Shown here: positions 17,371 through 25,344 of the stretch, one piece after another
Position numbering within the stretch: position 1 is the first letter of the stretch
Layout of the letters: each line of letters opens with the position of its first letter
DNA from: Dinoroseobacter sp039192165
GTDB lineage: Bacteria; Pseudomonadota; Alphaproteobacteria; Rhodobacterales; Rhodobacteraceae
Assembly: GCA_039192165.1 (NCBI GenBank)
Contig: JBCCXD010000002.1
Coordinates: 372,001 to 436,000, forward strand
DNA: 64,000 nucleotides
Direction: 5' to 3'
Made by a program: the position numbers and the translations under genes
The notes under the pieces: generated by a model
What the model was told of the DNA's origin: nothing
The model's input: the letters and a program-made list of their open reading frames with translations, nothing else
Databases searched by the model: none

Positions 17371-18300
17371 TCACCCTTTTACCGCACCCGCGGTCATGCC
17401 AGTGATGATTTGCCGAGAGGCAAAGAGTGTGAAGATAATCGGAGGAATGGCCAAAAGCATACCTGTCGCCATGATGACCCCCCATTCCACGTTGAACTCG
17501 CTCATGTTGTTCACAATCAGAATTGGGACGGTTTTTGTGTTCCGGTCTGAGAGCGCGGATGCCAGCAGGTATTCATTCCACGCGATGCGAAACGTGAAGA
17601 TCGCTGCCGCCGCAAGGCCAGGTTTGATGAGCGGAAGTACAATCTTGAAGAAAACCTGAAACGGGCCGGCGCCATCGACCCTCGCTGCTTCCTCTAAAGA
17701 CCGGGGAACCTGAACGATGAAGCTCTGCAAAATCCAAATTACGAACGGCAGGTTCATCGCGACATAGATGAGAATTATCCCCGAGTGGGTGCCGGCAAGG
17801 CAGACATCCCCGCGTCCGCCAAATGTTTCGCGGATCGCCCCACCGATCAGTCCATCTCTGTCCAGGCAAAACTCGTTGTTCCATAGTCCGAACACCGGAA
17901 CCAACAGCACCGCAGGCGGCACCATACGAACCATCAACGTCGTAAGCGACACAGTATCACGTCCCATAAAGCGGAAGCGCACTAGCGCATATGCTGCCAT
18001 GCAGCCAATAACCAGCGTCAGAAGCGTTGAAATGAGCGCAATGATTAACGAGTTGATGAAAGCGCCGCCAAACTTCAGAGAGCAGAAGTCTAGGTGCTCA
18101 GGCTCGTACCAGAGCACATCGCAAAGGGCTGTTTCATAGTTCTGGATGGTGGGCAGGAAGATAAGGCCTGTTGTGCCTCCGATGATGTCGACGTCCAGCT
18201 TAAACGAATTGACAAACATCAGAAAAATTGGCCCGACGGCCATCAAAATTAGAGCGACGAGAAGTGCGTAGAACGCGGGGTTCTGGCGGTCATATGTCAT
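17371..18300 (-). CDS. Sugar ABC transporter permease (MalG type)
   Basis: Six-helix permease of 309 residues from the ATG at 18300 with GAGGG upstream. The EAA loop (SLEEAARVDGAG) starts near residue 201. Two periplasmic loops are longer than usual and carry cysteines at 60, 73, 145 and 167, a pattern I do not recognise from MalG-type proteins. It starts 4 nt after its partner permease. Imports an unidentified carbohydrate or polyol. Confidence 0.9.
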   Translation of the reverse strand: MTYDRQNPAFYALLVALILMAVGPIFLMFVNSFKLDVDIIGGTTGLIFLPTIQNYETALCDVLWYEPEHLDFCSLKFGGAFINSLIIALISTLLTLVIGCMAAYALVRFRFMGRDTVSLTTLMVRMVPPAVLLVPVFGLWNNEFCLDRDGLIGGAIRETFGGRGDVCLAGTHSGIILIYVAMNLPFVIWILQSFIVQVPRSLEEAARVDGAGPFQVFFKIVLPLIKPGLAAAAIFTFRIAWNEYLLASALSDRNTKTVPILIVNNMSEFNVEWGVIMATGMLLAIPPIIFTLFASRQIITGMTAGAVKG

Positions 18301-18304
18301 GCTC

Positions 18305-19216
18305 TTATCCCTCTTCCTGAATCTGTCTTGCCAGCCGCGCTGCGCGGGCCTCCTGCAGCCGGGTGATGGCAAACATCGCGACTGTCAGAGCAAGCAGCAG
18401 GATCAAGAGATAGTTGGACATCGCAGCTGCAGTCCCCAGCTCCCGGAACTCGGTTGCTGTTCGGGAGATCCGTAATGCCACAATCTCAGTCGACAAACCC
18501 GGTCCGCCCTCGGTCATGACGAGGATCACTTCGAGGACCTTGAAAGCATCGATCAAGCGCAGGAGAGCTGTCACCACAAGTACCGGCATCATAAGCGGAA
18601 GTTTGATGTGCCAGATCTGCTGCCACGCCGTTGCGCCATCGATCCGGGCGGCTTCCAGCGCGGAGCGTGGAAGCGACTGCAACGCGGCGAGCGACAGGAT
18701 GAAAATGAACGGTGTCCATTGCCAGATATCGGCGACGATTACGGACAAGAGGGCGTGCTGACCCAACCAGTCGACACCCTCAAATCCCCAGGATTTTAGC
18801 CATCGGTTAAATGTGCCCACGGTTGGGTGGTACATGTATCGCCACATAAGGCCGACAACCACCGGTGCGATCATCATGGGTAGGATAAACAGCGTTCGCA
18901 GGATCGACATGCCGCGAATATTGCGGTCGAGCAAAAGCGCCAGACCCACCCCGATAATCAGCTCGGCCGTCACGACCGCGAAAGCAAAGGTCAGTGTGAC
19001 TGAGAGGCTTTCTCTAAACGCGGGATCGTAGAAAAGTGTGATGTAGTTCTTGAAGCCAACAAACTCAGACTCGCCGATCGCCTGGCTTGGATTCCAGTCC
19101 CGGAAAGAGCCATAAATCATGTATCCGAGCGGATAAAGCAGCGCGATCGCCATAATGACGGCGGCAGGAGCCATGAACATATATGGCGTCAGTCTATTCA
19201 GTCTTTGCGAATTCAC
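18305..19216 (-). CDS. Sugar ABC transporter permease (MalF type)
   Basis: 303-residue CUT1-type permease. The N-terminus has RLTPYMFMAPAAV, and the EAA loop (ALEAARIDGATAWQ) is near residue 187. Six membrane helices can be seen. The gene is separated from the binding-protein gene by a 63-nt gap containing a hairpin and is followed at once by its partner. Confidence 0.92.
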   Translation of the reverse strand: MNSQRLNRLTPYMFMAPAAVIMAIALLYPLGYMIYGSFRDWNPSQAIGESEFVGFKNYITLFYDPAFRESLSVTLTFAFAVVTAELIIGVGLALLLDRNIRGMSILRTLFILPMMIAPVVVGLMWRYMYHPTVGTFNRWLKSWGFEGVDWLGQHALLSVIVADIWQWTPFIFILSLAALQSLPRSALEAARIDGATAWQQIWHIKLPLMMPVLVVTALLRLIDAFKVLEVILVMTEGGPGLSTEIVALRISRTATEFRELGTAAAMSNYLLILLLALTVAMFAITRLQEARAARLARQIQEEG

Positions 19217-19237
19217 GGTCGTCGCTCCGTCAGGGGA

Positions 19238-19266
19238 ATGCGGCCCGGATCTTACCCGGGCCGCAT
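19238..19266 (-). other. 11-bp hairpin after sugar-binding-protein gene
   Basis: Perfect inverted repeat, arms 19238-19248 and 19256-19266, 7-nt loop. It follows the binding-protein stop on the minus strand, and no T-run comes after. Same placement as the hairpins behind proX-like and hpsK. Confidence 0.72.
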
Positions 19267-19279
19267 GAGGAGGCAGGAG

Positions 19280-20608
19280 TTATTGCCAGGTGTAGTACCC
19301 GGCTTCCTCCATCACCGCCTGGGTTCGCTCAGCGACGCCATCCAGTGCTTCCTGAATGTCCAGGTCTTCTGTCAGAACCTTTGACAGGGTCGTTCCAAGA
19401 TCTGCGTTGATCTTGCCCCAAACAGGGATAATCGGACGCCAATCCGGATCGGCATGCTGGAGCGCCTCACCGAATGTCGCCATATGCGGGAACTTCTCGT
19501 TTACCTCAGCGTCGGCGTGAGTGGAGAAGCGCGAGGGATTGCCACCCGCAAGGGCCACGAGCTTGTCCCCTTCCTTCGAGGTCAGCCACTGCATGAGCAA
19601 GAACGCGGCTTCTTTGTTTTCAGCATTTGCGGGAATTCCGATGCCAAAGCCTCCGGTCTGCGAACCACGGCGCACGCCCATTGGGTGCATGGCCCAGCCA
19701 ACTTTCCCAACAACCTGCGACTTGCTCGGGTCATTGATCTGACCGGCCACGACAGTCGTGTCGAGGAACATGGCAGTATCGCCGTTCAGGAAGCTGCCAA
19801 GCGCTTCGCCGAAACCGAAACTTGCCGCGCCCTCTGGGCCGCAGTCCACGATAGTCTTAAGGGCATTTGCGGCTTCAATGCCCGCCGCGTTATTCACAAT
19901 CGGGTTCCACTCGTCATCGAAGACGCGACCGCCAAGTGGGGCAAGATGCAGAAGGAAGGCGTGGCTTGCATGATGGCCTGAAGCCGCTCGAGAGGACAGC
20001 CCGCCCATGCCCGGCTCAAGCTCCGGGATTTTGCACGCGATTTCGAGCATTTCATCATATGTTTCGGGCACTTCAAGACCGTGCTTATCGAAGATATCCT
20101 TGCGGTACCCGAGTATGGAGGTTTCGGATCCATAAGGGATACCGAACAGCGACCCTGTTTTCCCTTCGAGATAACCCTTACCGCCGCCGGCAAATCCGAT
20201 GTTGTACACGTAGCCGTCGATCAGATCATCTGCATCATAGGCCGGGTTGGCCAGCTTCGGATTCATGAAGTACTTGGCGAGGTTTTCAAGCTGGTCCGCG
20301 TATACGTAGTCAGCTTTTGAGAAGACCACATAGGCAATGAGGTCGTATTCGCCTTCATCTTGTGCCAGTTCTAGTGTCTGGCGTTCCCGCATTTTCAGGT
20401 AAGGAAGCTGGTCAACTTCGACCTCGATCCCTGTTTGCTTCGTAAACTCCGGCAAGATCTTCATCACAGCATCGAAATGCGGGTGCGCCGGGAAGTTCAC
20501 AATCAGAGTTTCACCTTCAAACTCGTCATAAGGACCAGCAAACGCCGCTGTGGTCAGTGCAACCGCCGACACAGCGCCGACTGTGGCCCGTTTCAGTGAT
20601 TTTAGCAT
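19280..20608 (-). CDS. Sugar ABC transporter substrate-binding protein
   Basis: CUT1/MalE-like periplasmic protein of 442 residues from the ATG at 20608, which has GGAGG eight bases upstream (the TTG at 20623 is not needed). Signal peptide to about TTAAFAG. Typical segments include LPYLKMRERQTLEL and GIPYGSETSILGYRKD. The ligand cannot be read from sequence; enzymes beside it suggest a sugar, polyol or sugar acid. Confidence 0.9.
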   Translation of the reverse strand: MLKSLKRATVGAVSAVALTTAAFAGPYDEFEGETLIVNFPAHPHFDAVMKILPEFTKQTGIEVEVDQLPYLKMRERQTLELAQDEGEYDLIAYVVFSKADYVYADQLENLAKYFMNPKLANPAYDADDLIDGYVYNIGFAGGGKGYLEGKTGSLFGIPYGSETSILGYRKDIFDKHGLEVPETYDEMLEIACKIPELEPGMGGLSSRAASGHHASHAFLLHLAPLGGRVFDDEWNPIVNNAAGIEAANALKTIVDCGPEGAASFGFGEALGSFLNGDTAMFLDTTVVAGQINDPSKSQVVGKVGWAMHPMGVRRGSQTGGFGIGIPANAENKEAAFLLMQWLTSKEGDKLVALAGGNPSRFSTHADAEVNEKFPHMATFGEALQHADPDWRPIIPVWGKINADLGTTLSKVLTEDLDIQEALDGVAERTQAVMEEAGYYTWQ

Positions 20609-20640
20609 TTGTTTTCCTCCCAATTGCTAAATCGTAGGCG

Positions 20641-21726
20641 CTATAGCGCCATTTCTGTTTTTGGATCGAATAAGTGGATGCCTTCGGATCTGATCGCAAA
20701 GCGCAAGGTCTCGCCCAACGCGATCGGCGTTTCAGACTTCAGCTCAACCGTAATATCCGCGCCGCCGCATTCGCAAAGCAGGACCGATTGAGCGCCCACA
20801 TACTCAGAGACTTTTACCTGAAGATCGAAGGCTTCTGCATCAGGTGCCTCTGCGTTGTAGTTCAAATCGCTCGGACGCACGCCGAGGATCACCTCCGCTT
20901 GATTGGCGGGCAACCGCCCCGCTGTTTCTTGCGGGATCGTAATTTTGAACGCGGACCCTTGCGCCATAAGCGCATCGCCGTCGCGCACCAACGTCGCGTT
21001 GAGGAAGTTCATCGGTGGCGACCCCAGAAATCCGGCGACGAACTTGTTCGCAGGTTTCTTGAAAAGCTCTTCCGGCATGCCCTGCTGCTGGATGTATCCT
21101 CCGTGCATCACGACAATTCGATCAGCCAGGGTCATGGCTTCGATCTGATCATGGGTCACGTAGATCATATTTTTCTGGACGCGCTGTCGCATGATTGCCA
21201 ACTCGGCACGCATCTGGCCCCGCAGCTTGGCGTCAAGATTGGACAAAGGCTCATCGAACAAGAAAATCTCGCTGTCTTTGGCCAGGGCGCGAGCCATTGC
21301 GACCCGTTGCCTTTGGCCACCAGACAAAGCGCCCGGTTTGCGCGCCAGAAAATCGGTTAAGCCGACAACTTCGGCCACTTCGCGCACTTTCGCATCAATC
21401 TCAGCTTTGGGGCGCTTCTGAAGCCTGAGCGCAAAGGAAATGTTGGAGGCTACGTCCATGTGGGGATAGAGAGCATAATCCTGGAAAACCATCGCCAGCC
21501 CCCGGTCTTTGGGGTCGAGGTCCTTGACCGGGTTACCGTCGATATAGATCTCGCCATCAGAGACTGTCTCAAGTCCCGCGATCATGCGAAGCGTGGTCGA
21601 CTTTCCGCATCCCGAAGGTCCAACCAGAACGGTGAACTCGTTCTCGGCCATTTCCAGCTCGATGCCATGCAGCACCTCCACCGCGCCATACCGTTTGACG
21701 AGATTGTCCAGGCGAATTTGAGGCAT
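20641..21726 (-). CDS. Sugar ABC transporter ATP-binding protein (UgpC/MsmK type)
   Basis: 361 residues from the ATG at 21726. Walker A GPSGCGKS at 36-43, Q-loop FQDYALYPHM, signature LSGGQRQR from 134, Walker B FLFDEP at 155-160, then a C-terminal TOBE domain. First gene of the minus arm, with the GntR palindrome 30 nt before its start. The frame could be extended upstream to 22155, but that would cross the GntR gene and is not coding. Confidence 0.92.
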   Translation of the reverse strand: MPQIRLDNLVKRYGAVEVLHGIELEMAENEFTVLVGPSGCGKSTTLRMIAGLETVSDGEIYIDGNPVKDLDPKDRGLAMVFQDYALYPHMDVASNISFALRLQKRPKAEIDAKVREVAEVVGLTDFLARKPGALSGGQRQRVAMARALAKDSEIFLFDEPLSNLDAKLRGQMRAELAIMRQRVQKNMIYVTHDQIEAMTLADRIVVMHGGYIQQQGMPEELFKKPANKFVAGFLGSPPMNFLNATLVRDGDALMAQGSAFKITIPQETAGRLPANQAEVILGVRPSDLNYNAEAPDAEAFDLQVKVSEYVGAQSVLLCECGGADITVELKSETPIALGETLRFAIRSEGIHLFDPKTEMAL

Positions 21727-21755
21727 AGAATCCCTGTCCCTTTTTTTTGAGTAGA

Positions 21756-21765
21756 TTGTATACAA
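21756..21765. promoter_or_regulatory. GntR-type operator TTGTATACAA, minus arm
   Basis: Perfect 10-bp palindrome in the 117-nt gap between the divergent ATPase gene and gntR. Identical core to the site at 22555-22564. FadR-subfamily GntR proteins usually bind short palindromes of this kind. Confidence 0.75.
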
Positions 21766-21843
21766 ACCATAATGTAAATATACAAAATGATCATTCTCTC
21801 CCAGCGCGATTAAAGCTAAAGTGAGCTCAGCAAGGCAAACCCG

Positions 21844-22503
21844 ATGAACATAAATGAAAAAGTCGACGCGCATAGGTCTTCCGCTGCCCATAGAATCGAG
21901 CAGGAACTTCTGGATGAGATAAGTGCCGGAGAACTTGCACCTGGTCAGCGACTGGATGAGACAGGCCTCGCAGAAAGGTTTGGCGCGTCCCGCACACCTG
22001 TACGCGAGGCGCTGAAGCGTCTGACTGCGCAAGGTGTTCTGGTGCAGGGGGAGAAACGTGGCGTTTTCGTTGCGGAATACTCTCGCGAACAGCTGAGTCA
22101 GATATTCGAGGCCATGCATGAGATAGAAGCTGCCTGCGCACGTATAGTCTCTCAACGCCTTAATTTATTGAGTAGATCTGAGATTGAAGCAGCTCAAAGT
22201 GAGTGTTTAGCAGCAGCCGAGGCAGGAGACCGCTCCGCCTATCTTAGGGCCAACGAAGCGTTCCATCTCGCGATCTACAATGCGACAGGCAATCCTTATA
22301 TTGCCGAAATTGCTTCAGAATTCCGTCGGCGGACAGGCCCCTTTCGCGCCAAGAAATTTGAAAGCGCCGAGGATCTTCTCGCATCTGCCCGTAATCATGA
22401 AGACCTTATCAACGACATTTTTTCAGAAGATTCTGCGGCAGCGTCGAGGTCCATGCGCGATCACATGACCGCAAGCTTTATCGAGACACTCAAAGCCAAC
22501 TAA
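21844..22503 (+). CDS. GntR-family regulator (FadR/FCD subfamily)
   Basis: 219 residues: winged helix-turn-helix at about 16-78 (recognition region FGASRTPVREALKRL) and an all-helical FCD effector domain from about 90. Metal-binding histidines of FCD domains are partly visible (NEAFHLAIYNATGN). It lies between the two arms of the sugar locus with a TTGTATACAA site on each side, so it is the likely local repressor. Ligand unknown. Confidence 0.9.
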   Translation: MNINEKVDAHRSSAAHRIEQELLDEISAGELAPGQRLDETGLAERFGASRTPVREALKRLTAQGVLVQGEKRGVFVAEYSREQLSQIFEAMHEIEAACARIVSQRLNLLSRSEIEAAQSECLAAAEAGDRSAYLRANEAFHLAIYNATGNPYIAEIASEFRRRTGPFRAKKFESAEDLLASARNHEDLINDIFSEDSAAASRSMRDHMTASFIETLKAN

Positions 22504-22552
22504 GAGAACAGGTGGCGGAGAAAGCCCCTTGCAAATGTGTGCGGTTTGATTT

Positions 22553-22566
22553 CTTTGTATACAAAG
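22553..22566. promoter_or_regulatory. GntR-type operator, plus arm
   Basis: CTTTGTATACAAAG is a perfect 14-bp palindrome, 24 nt upstream of the lactonase-like gene and downstream of gntR. Its core matches the site in front of the transporter arm. Confidence 0.78.
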
Positions 22567-22590
22567 TGAATCAAGACGACGGAGCGCGAG

Positions 22591-23526
22591 ATGGGCATTG
22601 CCGAGACCAAGATCTATCCAATCAACACCGGCTGGCTCGAAGCGGATCTGGGGACCTATATCTTCTGGAAAGGCCCGGCTGGAAAGAAATACTGGAACCC
22701 TGTGTATTGCTACTACGTGGACACGGGCGAGTACAAAATTCTGGTGGATACGGGGCTGTGCGACGAAGAACGCGCAACAAAATACCACCACAAATGCGAC
22801 AAGCGCGGATGCCTCGAAGTCCACGACCATCTTGAGCAGAAACTTGGTGTACACCCTGACGAAATTGATGCGATCGTCTTCACCCATCTGCATTGGGATC
22901 ACGTGCAGAATATGAAGAAATTCAAGAACGCCCGCTACATAGCGCCAAAGGGCGAGATCGAGATGGCCTATAACCCGCTGCCGCTTTACTACCGCACCTA
23001 CGAGTGTGGCATCCTGGATATTGAGCCGCCCTATGCAGGCTGTGTCTTCGAAGCTGTGGACGATGAGTGTGAAGTTCTGCCGGGCATTACCATGTTCCAC
23101 ACTCCAGGCCATTCCGTAGGCCATATGGGTGTGACCGTGGCGACCTCTGCGGGCGATATTGTGATCGCAGGGGATGCGATTTTTGTCGAGCGCAACCTGG
23201 AACCGAACCCATCCGAGAAGTGGCGTTACTGGGTTCCGGCGCGCTTTGTGAATTCCTGGGAGGGATGGAAGTCGGTGGAAGAAATTGACAAGCGCGCCGA
23301 CTATGTTTTGCCCTGTCACGACTTTCAGGCAAATGCGCGATCGGATGTTTTCCCATTTGAGGGGATGCCGCTCCGCAAGCGGCGCAGGTATCTACCAGGT
23401 TTCCAATTTTACTTCGGTGATATGCCAGGTGACACGGCGAGTAAGGCCTCTGAGGCTATGAAGCCTGAGGATGTTCCCGCTTATCTGGCAGGGCTTGTCG
23501 ATCCCAAGGATATGGCTGAATCGTAA
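22591..23526 (+). CDS. Metallo-beta-lactamase-fold hydrolase, AHL lactonase-like
   Basis: 311 residues. The dinuclear metal motif THLHWDH is at 98-104, with further ligands in TPGHSVGH, AGDAIF and PCHD. It resembles the AttM/AhlD lactonase group. As the first gene of a sugar operon it more likely opens a sugar-acid lactone than a quorum signal; that is inference. It follows the GntR palindrome and starts the plus arm. Confidence 0.83.
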   Translation: MGIAETKIYPINTGWLEADLGTYIFWKGPAGKKYWNPVYCYYVDTGEYKILVDTGLCDEERATKYHHKCDKRGCLEVHDHLEQKLGVHPDEIDAIVFTHLHWDHVQNMKKFKNARYIAPKGEIEMAYNPLPLYYRTYECGILDIEPPYAGCVFEAVDDECEVLPGITMFHTPGHSVGHMGVTVATSAGDIVIAGDAIFVERNLEPNPSEKWRYWVPARFVNSWEGWKSVEEIDKRADYVLPCHDFQANARSDVFPFEGMPLRKRRRYLPGFQFYFGDMPGDTASKASEAMKPEDVPAYLAGLVDPKDMAES

Positions 23527-23530
23527 CCCC

Positions 23531-24373
23531 GTGACCGATTTCATCGAACACCTTGAGGAGGTGGCATCGCAATACGATGCCATAGTGTTCGATCAGTGGG
23601 GCGTCCTGCACGATGGCTCGGCACCGTACAGCAAAGCGCCCGCGGCGATTTCGGCGCTCAACAGAGCGGGCCTACCGGTTGCTGTTCTTTCAAACTCGGG
23701 AAAACGCGCAGAACCAAACGAAACAAGAATCAAACGCATCGGTTTTGCCGAGGCGCAGTTTGAATATGTCATGACCAGCGGAGAAGCGCTTTGGCGTGAC
23801 GTTTGGTCTGCGCAGGTACCCCACTCTCATTTCTTTGCGATAGAACGTAGTCCCGGCGACGCAGCTGCGTGGGCCGACGGATTGGACAGTGTGGTATTTT
23901 CCCCATCAGTCGATACAGCCGAGGCCATCTTGCTAATGGGGTTACCAGATGGATCCAGCGCAGCCTCATGGAAGCAAGTCCTTGAAAAAGCCTTACAGGA
24001 GAATCTGACCGTATATTGTTCGAACCCGGACCGGGCCAGCCCGCGCGGTGGGGGGAAGACTGTAGTGTCACCAGGAGCACTTGCGCATTTTTATCAGGAG
24101 TCCGGAGGAGCGGTTGTCTTCTATGGAAAACCTCATGCCCCGGTCTTCAAGAGTCTTGAGACCGCCTTGGGGGCAGATAAAATTCTAATGGTCGGAGACA
24201 GTCTCGAGCACGATATCGCCGGCGCACAAAACGTCGGCTGGGACAGTCTATTGGTGCAGAACGGGCTCTATGCCGAGCGCTTTGCATCCGGAGATCGCGA
24301 ACAGACTCTGTCTGATCTATGTGCCTCCCACGCCGTTTTGCCACCGACATTCAGCATCAAGGAGCTCTCATGA
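23531..24373 (+). CDS. HAD-IIA family hydrolase
   Basis: 280 residues from a GTG at 23531, 4 nt after the lactonase-like gene; there is no good ATG nearby. The N-terminal motif is FDQWGVLHDG (the HAD nucleophile Asp with Trp-Gly instead of the usual Asp-x-Asp, as seen in its subgroup), and the C-terminal GDSLEHDIAGA carries the acidic pair. Probably a sugar-phosphate phosphatase. Its stop overlaps the aldolase start (ATGA). Confidence 0.83.
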   Translation: MTDFIEHLEEVASQYDAIVFDQWGVLHDGSAPYSKAPAAISALNRAGLPVAVLSNSGKRAEPNETRIKRIGFAEAQFEYVMTSGEALWRDVWSAQVPHSHFFAIERSPGDAAAWADGLDSVVFSPSVDTAEAILLMGLPDGSSAASWKQVLEKALQENLTVYCSNPDRASPRGGGKTVVSPGALAHFYQESGGAVVFYGKPHAPVFKSLETALGADKILMVGDSLEHDIAGAQNVGWDSLLVQNGLYAERFASGDREQTLSDLCASHAVLPPTFSIKELS

Positions 24374-25344
24374 CCACGCGCCCGCACTTGCTGACATCAG
24401 CGTTTCGTGCGCTTTCCGCGCGCCTCGGCCAGGACCCGCTGCAGGTTCAGGGGCCCGGCGGAAACACCTCGATCAAAGACGACGCTGTGATGTGGATCAA
24501 AGCGTCTGGCACGGAATTGGCGAATGCAGAAAGCTCTGAAATTTTCGTTGCCGTCGATCGCAAAGCGGCTGCTGCGGAAGCCCGCGAAGAAGTCGGGGAT
24601 GGAAGCTGCAAGACCACGGTTTTAGATCCATCTGTTGGTTTGCGGCCATCTATCGAAACCACCTTTCATGCAGCTTTGCCTCATGCTGTCGTTGTGCATA
24701 CCCACTCCGTGGCGACGCTTGTTCATGCAACCAGTTCAGAGGGGCTGGCGCTTTTAGCAGCCAAGTTGCAGGGTCTCCCTTATGCCGTTGTTCCTTATGC
24801 CAAGCCAGGCTTGCCCCTGACAAAGCAGATATTGCTCAACTCAGACACCGAAACGCGCGTGATAATCCTCAAAAACCATGGGTTGATCTGTTGCGGAGCA
24901 TCTGTCGATGAGGTCTCAGACCTTGTGGCTGACGTTGAAACCAGACTGCAGATGCCGGTTCTGACGTCCACTTCATGTCTGCAGGAGAGCGCTGCACCGC
25001 AAGGTTTCGTCTGGAGCAAGGAAAGCTGGATTGCGTGCAACCCGGTTGCCTGCTCTAGGGCTGCCTGTGGAAGCTATTACCCGGACCACGTGGTTTTTCT
25101 GGGTCCGGCACTGCCTTTGCAGGATCACGACGGTGCACCGCCGGCAGTTGTGGAAGAAGGGCAGGGCGTTCTTTTGCGCACTGGCGCAACCGCTAGCCAG
25201 AAAGCGATGCTTCAGTGCATATCGGATCTTTTGTCTCGCGTGCCGGAGGATTGGGCTCTTAACCCGATCGGGACCGAAGCTGAAGCCAGCCTCTTGAATT
25301 GGGATGCAGAGAAGTATCGGCAGGCGTTGGCTGCCCGCTCATGA
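24370..25344 (+). CDS. Class II aldolase, long form
   Basis: 324 residues, about 100 longer than simple class II aldolases. The aldolase fold is in the first 200: GPGGNTSIK near 31, catalytic Glu in IETTFHA, zinc histidines in VVHTHS and KNHGL. The rest, with YYPDHVVFLGP, resembles the middle part of rhamnulose-phosphate aldolase/dehydrogenase fusions, but no SDR domain follows. Overlaps the upstream gene by 4 nt and the kinase by 4 nt. Confidence 0.83.
   Translation: MTTRPHLLTSAFRALSARLGQDPLQVQGPGGNTSIKDDAVMWIKASGTELANAESSEIFVAVDRKAAAAEAREEVGDGSCKTTVLDPSVGLRPSIETTFHAALPHAVVVHTHSVATLVHATSSEGLALLAAKLQGLPYAVVPYAKPGLPLTKQILLNSDTETRVIILKNHGLICCGASVDEVSDLVADVETRLQMPVLTSTSCLQESAAPQGFVWSKESWIACNPVACSRAACGSYYPDHVVFLGPALPLQDHDGAPPAVVEEGQGVLLRTGATASQKAMLQCISDLLSRVPEDWALNPIGTEAEASLLNWDAEKYRQALAARS

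Noticed and set aside
21727..22155. N-terminal extension of the sugar ABC ATPase
   Set aside because: It would run antisense through the GntR gene and across its operator. MalK-type proteins start at the MPQIRLDN position.
22423..23319. 298-residue minus-strand frame opposite the lactonase-like gene
   Set aside because: The plus-strand protein carries the full metal motif; this frame matches nothing.
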